DNA from: DASWED01 sp036394995
Lineage (GTDB): Bacteria > Actinomycetota > UBA4738 > JACQTL01
DNA: 38,764 nt
Assembly (NCBI GenBank): GCA_036394995.1
Contig: DASWED010000072.1
Location: forward strand, 1 to 38,764
Direction of reading: 5' to 3'
The position numbers and the translations under genes are program-made. Positions 14,109 to 23,139 of this stretch are shown here, one piece after another. Below the pieces are notes generated by a model. It searched no databases, was not told the DNA's origin, and saw only the letters and a program-made list of their open reading frames with translations. Every line of letters begins with the position of its first letter. Position 1 is the stretch's first letter.

Positions 14109-16460
14109 ATGCGCCGATCCGTTCGTGCCGTCCTGGCGTGCTGCGCGCTGTCGGTCGTGGTGGTCGCTGCCGGAGCCCTGGCCGGACCGGCGTCCACGGG
14201 GCGCAATGCCCGCGACGCCGCCGGGCCGGGCCGGGCGGGCTCGGGCATCCGTGGATCCCTGGGCGCGATCCTGCACGCGGAGGCCGAGGGCCTGGAGGAC
14301 GGCACCCCCGAGGACTGGGTCCTGGCCCAGCGATCCTCGGGCGGGACCCCCAGCATCCGGGCCTTCAACGAGGCCTCGAACGAATCCGCCGCGATCGGGC
14401 GTGAGACCAGGCAGACCGCGCCCAAGGTGGCACGGGCCCAGTGGACGTTCCTCGGCCCCACGAACATCGGCGGACGGGTCCTGGACATCGCCGTCGACCC
14501 CGCGCACGCGGACACCGTCTTCATCGCGACGGCCACCGGCGGCGTGTGGAAGACGACCGACGCCGGCGTCACGTTCCAGCGGGCGTGGCCGCAGAGGCTG
14601 ACGCAGTCCATCGGCGCCGTGGCGTTCGGCTCCGACGGGATCCTCTACGCGGGGACGGGAGAGGCCGGGCCGGGCGGCGGGAGCATCACCTACGGCGGCA
14701 ACGGCATGTACCGGTCCGCCGACTTCGGCGTCACGTGGACCCACATCGGGCTCGGCAACAGCGGCGCGATCTCGAGGATCGCGGTGGACCCGACGAACCC
14801 CCAGCGCGTGTTCGTGGCGGCGGCCGGTTCGCTGTTCGTGCCCGGTCACCAGCGAGGGGTGTACCGGTCAGTCGACGGCGGAGCCCACTGGCAGCGAGTG
14901 CTGGCGCCGGTGACGTCCACCAGCGGCGCGGCCGACCTGTCGATGGACCCCACGAACCCGCAGAAGCTGTACGCGACGATGTGGGACCACATCCGGCACC
15001 CGAACCTCCGGGTGTACGGCGGCACCGGTTCGGGGGCCTACCGTTCGACCGACGGGGGGACCACGTGGGAGCTCATGCCGGGCCTCCCGCACGGGTCCAG
15101 CACGGTGGGGCGGATCGGCCTCGGCGTCTCGCGCTCCAACCCCAGCCGCCTGTACGCGATCGCGATCACCTGGCTCGGGTTCTTCCAGGGCATGTACACG
15201 TCGTCGAACGGCGGGACCTCGTGGAGCGCGCTCCCCAACGACAGCCTGCTGTCGAGCTCGCAGTCCAGCTACGGCTGGTGGTTCGGCCGGGTGTGGGTGG
15301 ACCCCGTGGTCGAGCAGCACGTGTACGCGGCCGGGGTCAACCTCATGGAGTCGCTGAACGGGGGCCAGTCGTGGACCCCGCACGAGGACCCCCACGCCGA
15401 TCAGCACGCGATGGCGTGGGATCCCGCGTCCACGGGTCGCGTGTACCTCGGCAACGACGGCGGCGTGTACGTCTCGCAGACGAATGGCGTGGCCGGCGGA
15501 TGGACGCACGCGTCCGTGGAGCCGTTCACCCAGTTCTACACGCTGGACGTGAGCGTCCAGGACCCCACCCGGTTGGTGGGCGGGGCCCAGGACAACGGGG
15601 CGAACCGGAGCTACACGGGGACGGCCGGCGGCACGGCGGACGGCTGGAGCTCCTACGTGGGCGGCGACGGGACCCAGTCACTCATCGACCCGGCCAACCA
15701 GAACAACGTGTACGGGTGCTCCCAATACGGGTCGTGTTCGTACTCCCGCGACGGGGGCGACACGACCTCCCGGTTCGGCTCCACCACCTCGACCCGGCGC
15801 AACTGGCTGGTACCGATTGTGTTCGACCCGAACAACACCCAGGTCATGTACTACGGAGGGAACCGGCTGAACCGGTCCACGAACGGCGCGCAGGCGTGGA
15901 CGGTGATCAGCCCCGACCTCACCGGCGGCCCCGGGCCCGACACGCAGTACCCCTGGGGGACTCTCACGGCGATCGCAGTGTCCGCGAGCAACCCGAACGA
16001 GCTGTTCGTGGGGACCGACGACGGGCGCGTGTGGTTCACGATGGACCTCGGGGCGAACTGGACCCAGGTCACGGCCTCGAACCTGCCGAGCGCCTGGGTG
16101 ACCCGGATGGCCATCGACCCGGCCGACGCGCAGGTCGCGTACGCGACGTTCTCCGGCTTCCGGTCGGGGAACAACGCCGCGAACGTGTTCCGGACCGCGG
16201 ACGGGGGGGCGACCTGGACGAGCATCGGAGCGGGGCTCCCCCATGCACCGGTGAACGACATCGTCCTGGCCGGCGGGACGATCTACACGGCCACCGACGT
16301 GGGGGTGTTCCTGACCCGCGACGTCGGGGCGCACTGGCTCCGGCTGGGCAAGGGACTGCCGCTGGTGCCGATCACGGACATCCGGGTGATCCCGTCCGCC
16401 CACGCGCTGTTCGCGGCCACGTTCGGCCGAGGGATGTACCGGGTGCCGCTGCCGGCCTGA
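14109..16460 (+). CDS. Secreted Asp-box (BNR/VPS10-like) beta-propeller protein
   Basis: A 783-residue exported protein with a signal peptide (AVLACCALSVVVVAAGALAG). About ten Asp-box-like turns of the form S-x-D-x-G-x-x-W follow, for example SADFGVTWTH, SVDGGAHWQR, STDGGTTWEL, SSNGGTSWSA and TADGGATWTS, with recurrent VDPTNPQ and AGTG strands between them. This builds one or two multi-blade propellers as in sortilin-like and xyloglucanase-like proteins. No glycosidase catalytic acid can be assigned, so binding or an unknown hydrolase activity is possible. ATG 14109 has GGAGGGGG 5 nt upstream. The gene converges on the microcompartment operon. Confidence 0.85.
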   Translation: MRRSVRAVLACCALSVVVVAAGALAGPASTGRNARDAAGPGRAGSGIRGSLGAILHAEAEGLEDGTPEDWVLAQRSSGGTPSIRAFNEASNESAAIGRETRQTAPKVARAQWTFLGPTNIGGRVLDIAVDPAHADTVFIATATGGVWKTTDAGVTFQRAWPQRLTQSIGAVAFGSDGILYAGTGEAGPGGGSITYGGNGMYRSADFGVTWTHIGLGNSGAISRIAVDPTNPQRVFVAAAGSLFVPGHQRGVYRSVDGGAHWQRVLAPVTSTSGAADLSMDPTNPQKLYATMWDHIRHPNLRVYGGTGSGAYRSTDGGTTWELMPGLPHGSSTVGRIGLGVSRSNPSRLYAIAITWLGFFQGMYTSSNGGTSWSALPNDSLLSSSQSSYGWWFGRVWVDPVVEQHVYAAGVNLMESLNGGQSWTPHEDPHADQHAMAWDPASTGRVYLGNDGGVYVSQTNGVAGGWTHASVEPFTQFYTLDVSVQDPTRLVGGAQDNGANRSYTGTAGGTADGWSSYVGGDGTQSLIDPANQNNVYGCSQYGSCSYSRDGGDTTSRFGSTTSTRRNWLVPIVFDPNNTQVMYYGGNRLNRSTNGAQAWTVISPDLTGGPGPDTQYPWGTLTAIAVSASNPNELFVGTDDGRVWFTMDLGANWTQVTASNLPSAWVTRMAIDPADAQVAYATFSGFRSGNNAANVFRTADGGATWTSIGAGLPHAPVNDIVLAGGTIYTATDVGVFLTRDVGAHWLRLGKGLPLVPITDIRVIPSAHALFAATFGRGMYRVPLPA

Positions 16461-16487
16461 GCGACGGCGTTCGCGAGATGGTAGGGA

Positions 16488-16781
16488 TCAGCCCTCGTCG
16501 ATGATCACGTCGCCGTCGACGACCAGGGTGTCGACGACCCCCACCACGATGGCGCGGAGCGGAGCCGTGGCCATCCCGATGACCTGGCGGGCGGAGTTGC
16601 CCTCGTCGACGATGAGGACGTCCTCCCCCGCCCCCGCCCCGACCGTGTCCACGCAGATCAGATGGCTGCCGTCGGGCTCCCCGCCGGCGTCGAGGAGGTC
16701 GCACATCAGCAGGCGGCGGCCGTCGAACACCGGCGAGTGGATGGTGGACACCACCGTCCCGACCACCCGCCCGAGCTTCAC
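16488..16781 (-). CDS. BMC-P pentameric vertex shell protein (EutN/CcmL) 1
   Basis: 97 residues of the EutN/CcmL family, whose pentamers cap the vertices of microcompartment shells. The diagnostic start MKLGRVVGTVVSTIHSPVF, the central DLLDAGGEPDGSHLICVDTVGAGAGEDVLIVDEGNSAR region and the closing IVVGVVDTLVVDG strand are all present. It is the last gene of the BMC operon, and its ATG overlaps the stop of the preceding BMC-P gene by 4 bp, so the two are translationally coupled. Confidence 0.95.
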   Translation of the reverse strand: MKLGRVVGTVVSTIHSPVFDGRRLLMCDLLDAGGEPDGSHLICVDTVGAGAGEDVLIVDEGNSARQVIGMATAPLRAIVVGVVDTLVVDGDVIIDEG

Positions 16782-17047
16782 AGCTCCTCCACCGCATCGA
16801 CGATGCCGACGATCGCGTGGTCCACCGGGGTGAACGTGTTCGGAAGGGCCTGGGACGCCTCCCGGGCCCCGACGATGTAGACGAGCTCGCCGGGCCCGGC
16901 CATGTGCACGGCGTCGGCTGCGACGACCGGCTCCCCGTTCGGGTTCCGCCGCCGATCCAGGGGCTGGACGATGAGGAGCTTCACGCCCTCCAGGCCGTCG
17001 GCCTTCACCGAGGCCACCACGGTCCCGATGACCCGCGCGAGCTGCAC
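16778..17047 (-). CDS. BMC-P pentameric vertex shell protein (EutN/CcmL) 2
   Basis: 89 residues of the EutN/CcmL family (MQLARVIGTVVASVKADGLEG, then ADAVHMAGPGELVYIVGAREA and IVGIVDAVEEL). It starts 3 nt after the tandem-BMC gene and overlaps the next BMC-P gene. The second of three BMC-P paralogues in this operon; they differ clearly in sequence. Confidence 0.94.
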   Translation of the reverse strand: MQLARVIGTVVASVKADGLEGVKLLIVQPLDRRRNPNGEPVVAADAVHMAGPGELVYIVGAREASQALPNTFTPVDHAIVGIVDAVEEL

Positions 17048-17050
17048 GGC

Positions 17051-17833
17051 TCAGGACCCCTCCTGCCGGCGGGACCGGCCTCGCGACGACGGGCGCTTCG
17101 GCGCGGTCCGCCTCCGCGCGGGCTTCGCGGGGACCTTCTTCGCTACCGGCGGCGTGGCCGGCTGCGCTCGGGCCCCGGTTCCCGGCATCGGACGGCCGCC
17201 CGCCGGCGGGCCGTCCACGGGGGCGGGCGGCGGGCCCCCGTCCGGCTTCTCCGCTCCCGCGATCCGCTCGGCGAACCGGGGATCGGTGGCGAGGTTCTCG
17301 CGCATCTCCCCGTGGAGCCGGGCGATGACCGCGTGGGCCACCTCGCTGCCGGTGCCGGCGATGCGAGCAACGCCGTGGTCCACGGCGGCCTCGACCTCCG
17401 CCACGTCTCCCCCGAACAACACGTACCCCTTGCCCCCGAGGTCGTCGGCCAGGCGGAGCTCCCGCAGGACCACCCGGGCCGCCTTCACCCCGGCGTCGGC
17501 GGCGTCGATCGCGGACGCCACCGTCAGCGTCTCGATGATCCCCAGGGCCTCGCCGCCGCCGTCCCGGCGGGCGCCGCCCATCGAGGCGACCACGTCCGGG
17601 TGCACGTCGGGCAGATAGACCACGGCGTCGAGGGCGCCGGCGCCCACCTCCCGGCCGGCCGCGAGGGCCTCCTCCACGTCCGCCGTGAGGCCGCCCACCA
17701 GGACCAGGTACTTCCCGGGGTGCACCGTCCCGGCCCGCATCACGTCGAGGGGGGCCCGCTTCACCATGGCGTCCCCCGCCTCGATCCCGCGCGCGATCGA
17801 GGAGAACTCGAGGACTGCGACGGCCGGATCCAT
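17051..17833 (-). CDS. BMC-T tandem-domain shell protein with cationic C-terminal tail
   Basis: 260 residues with two BMC domains in tandem, about 4-85 (AVLEFSSIARGIEAGDAMVK) and 95-180 (EALGIIETLTVASAIDAADAGVK). Such proteins form trimers shaped like hexamers that tile shell facets and often have gated or cofactor-bearing pores. After the second domain, residues about 195-260 form a Pro/Gly-rich linker and then a basic stretch (AKKVPAKPARRRTAPKR, then RGRSRRQ) with at least fourteen Lys/Arg. This tail is not part of the BMC fold and is likely disordered. The gene lies 16 nt after the aldehyde dehydrogenase gene. PduB- or PduT-type naming is not safe from sequence alone. Confidence 0.9.
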   Translation of the reverse strand: MDPAVAVLEFSSIARGIEAGDAMVKRAPLDVMRAGTVHPGKYLVLVGGLTADVEEALAAGREVGAGALDAVVYLPDVHPDVVASMGGARRDGGGEALGIIETLTVASAIDAADAGVKAARVVLRELRLADDLGGKGYVLFGGDVAEVEAAVDHGVARIAGTGSEVAHAVIARLHGEMRENLATDPRFAERIAGAEKPDGGPPPAPVDGPPAGGRPMPGTGARAQPATPPVAKKVPAKPARRRTAPKRPSSRGRSRRQEGS

Positions 17834-17849
17834 GGGTGCCCCGGACGCC

Positions 17850-19310
17850 CTAGACGATCCTCAGCGAGCCGACCACGGCGATCCGGCGCTCCCGCGAGAA
17901 CGTTCGGGGGCGGGTCATCCCGTCCCCCGTGGGAGTGGCGATGGAGAACGAGGTGAACCCCTCGCCGCCCTCACCCAGCCCCGCGAAGTTCGGTCCGTTC
18001 GCCACGAAGATCGAGCAGTTCATGGCCCGGCCCATGCGGGTGATGGCGTCGACGTTCGTCGAATGGATCGACGCGGTGTGGCCGAACCCGTGCTCGGAGC
18101 GGACCGCGAGGTCGATCCCCTGCTCGACGGTCGACACCCGGGTCACCGGCATGACCGGCATCATCTGCTCGGTCCAGACCAGGCTGTGCTCGTTCGGGAC
18201 CTCCGCCACCACCAGGCGGAGGTCGTCTCCGGCCCGGACCCCGATCTCGGCCAGGATCGCGTTCGCGTTCTTGCCGATCCACTTCGGATTGACGTGGCCG
18301 GGCTTGCTGGGCGGCCCGAGCTCCATGAAGATCACCCGCTCCAGCCTCCGGAGCTCGTGTTCCTTCAGGACGTACGCGCCGTTCGCGGCCATGGCCCGGA
18401 CCAGGCGGTCGGCCACGGTGTCCACCACGATCGTCGTCTTCTCGTCGGTGCAGATGACGTTGTTGTCGAACGAACCACCGCGGACGATGTCGCGGCCCGC
18501 CTTCTCGATGTCCGCGGTCTGGTCGACCACCGCCGGCGGGTTCCCGGGCCCCGCCGTCACGGACCGCTTGTCGGTCTTCAGGGCCTCCCGGACCACCGCC
18601 GGACCGCCCGTCACCAGCAGCAGGCGGACCGCGGAGTGGTTCATCAGCTCCTGGGCGCTGGCGATCGTCGGCTCGGGGGTGGCCGTCACCAGGTTCGCCG
18701 GTCCCCCGGCGGCCACCACGGCCCTGTTGATCAGCCGGACGTTCTCGGCGGAGACCTTCCTGGCGTTCGGGTGGACGTTGAACACCAGCGAGTTGCCGGC
18801 CGACAGGATCGAGATCGTGTTGTTGATGATCGTGGAGGTGGGGTTCGTGGTCGGCGTGATCGCGGCCACCACGCCGAACGGGGCGAACTCCGTGACCATC
18901 ATGCCCTGCTCGCCGGTCACGGCCTCCACCTCGAGGTCCTCCGGCCCCGGCGTCTTCGTGGCCACCAGGCGGTTCTTCACGATCTTGTCGGCCACCCGCC
19001 CCAGGCCCGTCTCGGCCACCGCCATCTCCGCCAGGCGCTCGTTGTGCTCGAGCATCGACGCCCGGATCGAGGAGACGATGGCCTTCCGGCCCTGCATCCC
19101 GATGCCCCGGTACGCGTCGAACGCCAGGGCGGCCCCGCCCACGGCCTCGTCGATCGTCGGAAAGATCCCCTCCCCCAGCTCGGCCTCGGCCGACGCCGAC
19201 AGTGCCTCGGCGCCCCGCAGCCCCTCCCCCGGATGGGACCCGGCCTCGCCGAGCCGCCGGCGGACCCGTTCGATGATGTCCTGGACGTCCTGCTGCGTCA
19301 GCGTGCTCAT
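17850..19310 (-). CDS. CoA-acylating aldehyde dehydrogenase of a microcompartment (EutE/PduP-like)
   Basis: 486 residues. The enzyme oxidises an aldehyde, here presumably acetaldehyde from DeoC, to acyl-CoA with NAD+ and CoA. The first 20 residues (TQQDVQDIIERVRRRLG) form an amphipathic helix followed by a Gly/Ala/Glu linker, the usual encapsulation peptide of EutE/PduP. The catalytic domain shows TPTTNPTSTIINNTISILSA, LLLVTGGPAVVREAL, AGPGNPPAVVD and the catalytic C287 in FDNNVICTDEK. The gene lies in the middle of the shell genes, 22 nt before the BMC-P gene's end in transcription order, which fixes its role as the core cargo. Confidence 0.95.
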   Translation of the reverse strand: MSTLTQQDVQDIIERVRRRLGEAGSHPGEGLRGAEALSASAEAELGEGIFPTIDEAVGGAALAFDAYRGIGMQGRKAIVSSIRASMLEHNERLAEMAVAETGLGRVADKIVKNRLVATKTPGPEDLEVEAVTGEQGMMVTEFAPFGVVAAITPTTNPTSTIINNTISILSAGNSLVFNVHPNARKVSAENVRLINRAVVAAGGPANLVTATPEPTIASAQELMNHSAVRLLLVTGGPAVVREALKTDKRSVTAGPGNPPAVVDQTADIEKAGRDIVRGGSFDNNVICTDEKTTIVVDTVADRLVRAMAANGAYVLKEHELRRLERVIFMELGPPSKPGHVNPKWIGKNANAILAEIGVRAGDDLRLVVAEVPNEHSLVWTEQMMPVMPVTRVSTVEQGIDLAVRSEHGFGHTASIHSTNVDAITRMGRAMNCSIFVANGPNFAGLGEGGEGFTSFSIATPTGDGMTRPRTFSRERRIAVVGSLRIV

Positions 19311-19332
19311 GCCTCACCCCACGACCGGCCCG

Positions 19333-19620
19333 TCACTTGCGCCACTTCTCCTCCCCGCCGACCTCCCACGTGTCGACGATGGCCATGATCACGGCATCGC
19401 ACGGGCGGTCCCGGGTGGACTCGGTCTGGCGGGCCGAGCTCCCCGTCGCCACCAGCACCACCTCTCCCACGCCCGCGCCCACCGCGTCGGCCGCCACCAC
19501 GAACGACCCCGTGTCGGCGCTCTCCACGTCGAGATAGCGGACCACCAGGAACTTCAACCCCTCCATGGAGGCTTCCTTGCGGCTCGCGACCAGGGTCCCG
19601 GCCACGCGTCCGAGGAGCAC
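19333..19620 (-). CDS. BMC-P pentameric vertex shell protein (EutN/CcmL) 3
   Basis: 95 residues of the EutN/CcmL family (LLGRVAGTLVASRKEASMEG, then FVVAADAVGAGVGEVVLVATGSSAR and VIMAIVDTWEVGG). I chose GTG 19620 because AGGAGGGG lies 5-6 nt upstream and the family start LLGRVAGT follows at once. It lies 11 nt after the BMC-H gene. As in other BMC-P proteins the G-x-S-A-R turn is conserved. Confidence 0.94.
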   Translation of the reverse strand: MLLGRVAGTLVASRKEASMEGLKFLVVRYLDVESADTGSFVVAADAVGAGVGEVVLVATGSSARQTESTRDRPCDAVIMAIVDTWEVGGEEKWRK

Positions 19621-19631
19621 GTCACCCCCTC

Positions 19632-19943
19632 CTAGGAACCCTGGCCCTGTTCGCCCTGGGCCTGCTCGCGGCGGCCCAGCGGGAGCACCACGTCGATGTT
19701 CACGTGCGGCCTGGCGATCACGTGCGTGGCGATGATCTCCCCCACCTTCTCGGCGTTCTGGATCCCCGCCTGCACGGCCGCCTTCACCGCGGCGACGTCG
19801 CCTCGCACGATCGCCGTCACGTAGCCGCCGCCGGTCTCCTCGAAGCTCACCAGCTCCACCTTGGCCGCCTTCACCATCGCGTCCGCGGCCTCCACCATCG
19901 CGGCGAAGCTCCTCGCCTCGATCATCCCCAGGGCGTCTGCCAT
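19632..19943 (-). CDS. BMC-H hexameric shell protein (PduA/EutM-like)
   Basis: 103 residues with one BMC domain: MADALGMIEARSFAAMVEAADAMVKAAKV, the pore-loop region EETGGGYVTAIVRGDVAAV, and HVIARPHVNIDVVLPL at the end of the fold. Hexamers of this protein tile most of the shell, and the central pore controls metabolite passage. This is the only BMC-H gene in the operon, so it is the likely main facet protein. A short Gln/Gly/Glu-rich tail ends it. Confidence 0.96.
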   Translation of the reverse strand: MADALGMIEARSFAAMVEAADAMVKAAKVELVSFEETGGGYVTAIVRGDVAAVKAAVQAGIQNAEKVGEIIATHVIARPHVNIDVVLPLGRREQAQGEQGQGS

Positions 19944-20023
19944 CCTCCTGCTCCTTCCTCGCTCCCGCCGGGCGGCCCCTCAAAGGTCCCCCGGCCCCGT
20001 CGCCGTCTCTCGCTCGATGTTCC

Positions 20024-20668
20024 TCAGCCGCTCCGGCCGGAGGTCGCCTCGCGGCCCTCCAGGCCCTCGATGGCGGCCACCGCGGCCTGCCATCCCACGT
20101 CGATGTCCCGCTCCTCGCCGCCCAGGTAGATCCGGCCCATGGAACCGAACGACCGGACCTCCAGGACGTTGATCTCCGCGGACTTCTCGGCCTCGTTCGC
20201 GGCGAGCGGCGCGTACGCGGCCGGCTCGCATTCGAGGACGTACAGGGTCTGCCCGCCGAGGATCATCTGGCCGTGCCGCGTCCGGTTGATCAGTTGGGCG
20301 TGGTGGTCGGTGATCCGCCTGACGATCTGGCTCGACAGGATCCTGGGCTTGATCCGGTCGGTCTCCTTCGCCCCGATCTGGTCCAGGATCGCCGCCCCCG
20401 CCGCCCGGGCGTCGGCCTGCTCGGACGAGTGGATCTCGAGCATGCCGTAGTACCGCTCGATGATCTGCATGCCCGGGGTCACGTTCGTCGACTTCAGGGC
20501 GATGTCGGTCAGTCGGTTGATCTCGATGCCCGGCGAGATCTCGACGTACAGGGACGCGTCGCCGGGGAGCGGCAGGAACCCCTGCGCCACGGTCCCCAGG
20601 AACGCGGCGTACTGCGGCTGGAGGCTGTCCAGGAAGCAGTACGCCCGAAGCTCGATGCCGTCCGTCAC
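20024..20668 (-). CDS. BMC-T tandem-domain shell protein, probably double-stacking type
   Basis: 214 residues. The sequence (ELRAYCFLDSLQPQYAAFLG, GFLPLPGDASLYVEISPGIEIN, HAQLINRTRHGQMILGGQTL, LEVRSFGSMGRIYLGGEE) matches the tandem-domain shell proteins with permuted BMC folds, of which CsoS1D-like members stack two trimers face to face and open or close a large central pore. Assignment to the stacking subtype is by recognition of the PQYAAFLG and LPGDASL signature and needs a structural check. It is the first shell gene after the enzyme genes, with 19 nt between it and deoC. Confidence 0.88.
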   Translation of the reverse strand: MTDGIELRAYCFLDSLQPQYAAFLGTVAQGFLPLPGDASLYVEISPGIEINRLTDIALKSTNVTPGMQIIERYYGMLEIHSSEQADARAAGAAILDQIGAKETDRIKPRILSSQIVRRITDHHAQLINRTRHGQMILGGQTLYVLECEPAAYAPLAANEAEKSAEINVLEVRSFGSMGRIYLGGEERDIDVGWQAAVAAIEGLEGREATSGRSG

Positions 20669-20687
20669 ACTCCCCTCCCATTCCTCG

Positions 20688-21550
<863 letters not shown>

Positions 21551-21554
<4 letters not shown>

Positions 21555-22171
21555 GCCGGCACCTCCACCCGGGCGGCGCCCGCGTAGCGCCGTTCGATCT
21601 CCATGATCTTCTCGACCCTCCGGGCGTGCCGTCCCTCGCCCCACCCCGTGGACAGCCAGGCCTGGACGATCTGCAGCGCCAGGGCCTCGCCCAGGAGCCC
21701 GGCGCCGAGAGCCAGCACGTTCGCGTGGTTGTGCTCGCGGCTGTTGCGGGCGCTCGAGACGTCCCAGCACGTCGCCGCCCGGATCCCGGGGACCTTGTTC
21801 GCGGCCATGGCCGATCCGATCCCGGCACCATCCACGACGATCCCCCACCGGCACTCCCCGCCCGCCACCAGCCGGGCCACGGCGTGGGCGAAGTCCGGGT
21901 AGTCCACGGCCTCCGTCGAGCTCGTCCCCACGTCGTGGACGGTGAATCCGTGGCCGCGGAGGTCGGCGGCGATGCGCTCCTTCAGCCCGAACCCCCCGTG
22001 ATCCGCCCCCACCGCCACGTCGCCCTGAGCGCCGGGAGAGGGTCGATCGGCGTCCCCCACGGGAACCGGTTCGGCCGGGCGCTCGGCCGGCTGATCGGGG
22101 ACCACGGCGGACACCACCGTGGACACCAGGGCCCGGACCTCGGCCTCCGAGTGGACGCCGCAGTGGCTCAC
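21551..22171 (-). CDS. rpiB: RpiB/LacAB-family sugar-phosphate isomerase of the microcompartment
   Basis: 206 residues. The fold from about residue 51 matches ribose-5-phosphate isomerase B: GADHGGFGLKERI (D57, H58), DYPDFAHAVARLVAGGE, GAGIGSAMAANKVPGIRAA and ARNSREHNHANVLALG. In E. coli RpiB the catalytic base is the Cys of CGTG. Here the segment reads VVDGAGIG, so position 114 is Asp and the next-but-one Thr is Ala. The Glu base used by mycobacterial RpiB is also absent (Ser120). The N-terminus (SEAEVRALVSTVVSAVV plus a Pro-rich linker) is a likely encapsulation peptide. GTG 22171 overlaps the gntR stop as GTGA. The substrate may be ribose-5-phosphate or another pentose or tetrose phosphate. 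Confidence 0.88.
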
Positions 22172-22962
22172 GGCTCGCTCCCGGCGGCACCGAACGGGCG
22201 CTCCATCGACACTCGGTACTCGTAGCGTTCGCTCACGAACTGCAGGCGGGTCGATTCGATCGTGTGGTCCTCCGGCGAGAACGTCACCCGCTGGACCACC
22301 AGGACCGGGCTTCCCAGCTCGCACTCCAGGAGCTCGGCGTCGGTCCGGTCGGCCACGCTGGCGGAGATCGTCTCCTCGGCGTGGTGCAGGACCAGCGAGA
22401 GCGGCGGCCCCTGGAGCAGCTCGTACAGCGAGCCCCGGGCCAGTCGCTCCTCCCCGAACAGCTCGTCATTCGCCCCCAGGAGGTCCACCGGCAGCCACGT
22501 CTCGGCCAGGCCCACCACCATGCCGTCCGCCAAGAGCTGGCGGCGGAGGTGCCGGGCCGGCCGGCCGGGCTCGATCCCGAGGTCGTCGGCCACGGCAGCC
22601 GGCGCTCCCACCAGCTCCGATCCGAGCATCCGGTGGGAGGGGGCGAACCCCTGGCTCCGGGCCAGCTCGCTGAACGACTGGAGCTTCGGCACGTGGCGGA
22701 TCTTGGGGGAGGCCACGAACGTCCCCAGCCCCTGGACCCGCCGGACCACGCCCTCGGCCTCGAGCTCCGCCAGGGCCTGGCGGATGGTGGCCCGGGAGAC
22801 ACGAAAGGCCCGCTCGATCTCGGATTCGGTGGGGAGGCGGTCGCCGCTCTTCATCCCGCGCTCCCGGATCTCCCGCAGGATGGCCTCCCGGAGCTGGAAG
22901 TACAGCGGCATCGGGGCCTCGCGGTCGAGGACCGGCGCGGGGCCGGAGAACGGGGTGGTCAC
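22168..22962 (-). CDS. GntR/HutC-family transcriptional regulator of the BMC operon
   Basis: About 264 residues. The N-terminal winged helix (PLYFQLREAILREIRERGMKSGDRLPTESEIERAFRVSRATIRQALAELEAEGVV) is a textbook GntR DNA-binding domain with its GLGTFVA wing. The rest is a UTRA effector domain (LARSQGFAPSHRMLGSELV; YRVSMERPF at the end), which in this family binds small metabolites, often sugar phosphates. It is the first gene of the BMC operon, so autoregulation and induction by a pathway sugar phosphate are the natural inference. I prefer GTG 22962, which has GGGAGG just upstream; ATG 23001 is in frame but has no ribosome-binding site. Confidence 0.9.
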   Translation of the reverse strand: MTTPFSGPAPVLDREAPMPLYFQLREAILREIRERGMKSGDRLPTESEIERAFRVSRATIRQALAELEAEGVVRRVQGLGTFVASPKIRHVPKLQSFSELARSQGFAPSHRMLGSELVGAPAAVADDLGIEPGRPARHLRRQLLADGMVVGLAETWLPVDLLGANDELFGEERLARGSLYELLQGPPLSLVLHHAEETISASVADRTDAELLECELGSPVLVVQRVTFSPEDHTIESTRLQFVSERYEYRVSMERPFGAAGSEP

Positions 22963-23001
22963 GCTGCCTCCCGGCCGAAAGGGACGCTCGCGCAAGGCCA
23001 T

Positions 23002-23013
23002 TCATCAGGATGA
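23002..23013. promoter_or_regulatory. Possible GntR operator just downstream of the BMC promoter
   Basis: TCATC-AG-GATGA is a perfect palindrome with 5-bp arms. It lies about 8-20 nt after the inferred start of transcription of the BMC operon and in front of the regulator gene. A second palindrome, ATGAG-N6-CTCAT (23031-23046), lies between the -35 and -10 boxes. Either could be the operator; nothing else links them to the regulator. Confidence 0.3.
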
Positions 23014-23027
23014 CCGGACATACGGAT

Positions 23028-23057
23028 ATCATGAGCTTCTTCTCATTGCCCTGTCAA
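23028..23057 (-). promoter_or_regulatory. Promoter of the BMC operon
   Basis: On the minus strand a consensus -35 box TTGACA (23057-23052) is followed after 18 nt by CATGAT (23033-23028), a 4/6 match to the -10 consensus. Transcription would start near 23021, about 60 nt before the GTG of the regulator gene. No other strong promoter is apparent within the ten-gene operon, whose genes overlap or are closely spaced. Confidence 0.5.
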
Positions 23058-23139
23058 GCCGCCGTGGGGTGTATCTCCCTCCGGGACGGGAAGCCTTCGA
23101 GGAGCGGCATCGACCACCGAACCGGAGGGAGGTCCGGGC

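Noticed and set aside
17685..19635. Two long plus-strand frames across the aldehyde dehydrogenase
   Set aside because: They are antisense shadows of the dehydrogenase and neighbouring shell genes, with Arg/His/Gly- or Ser/Arg-biased translations.
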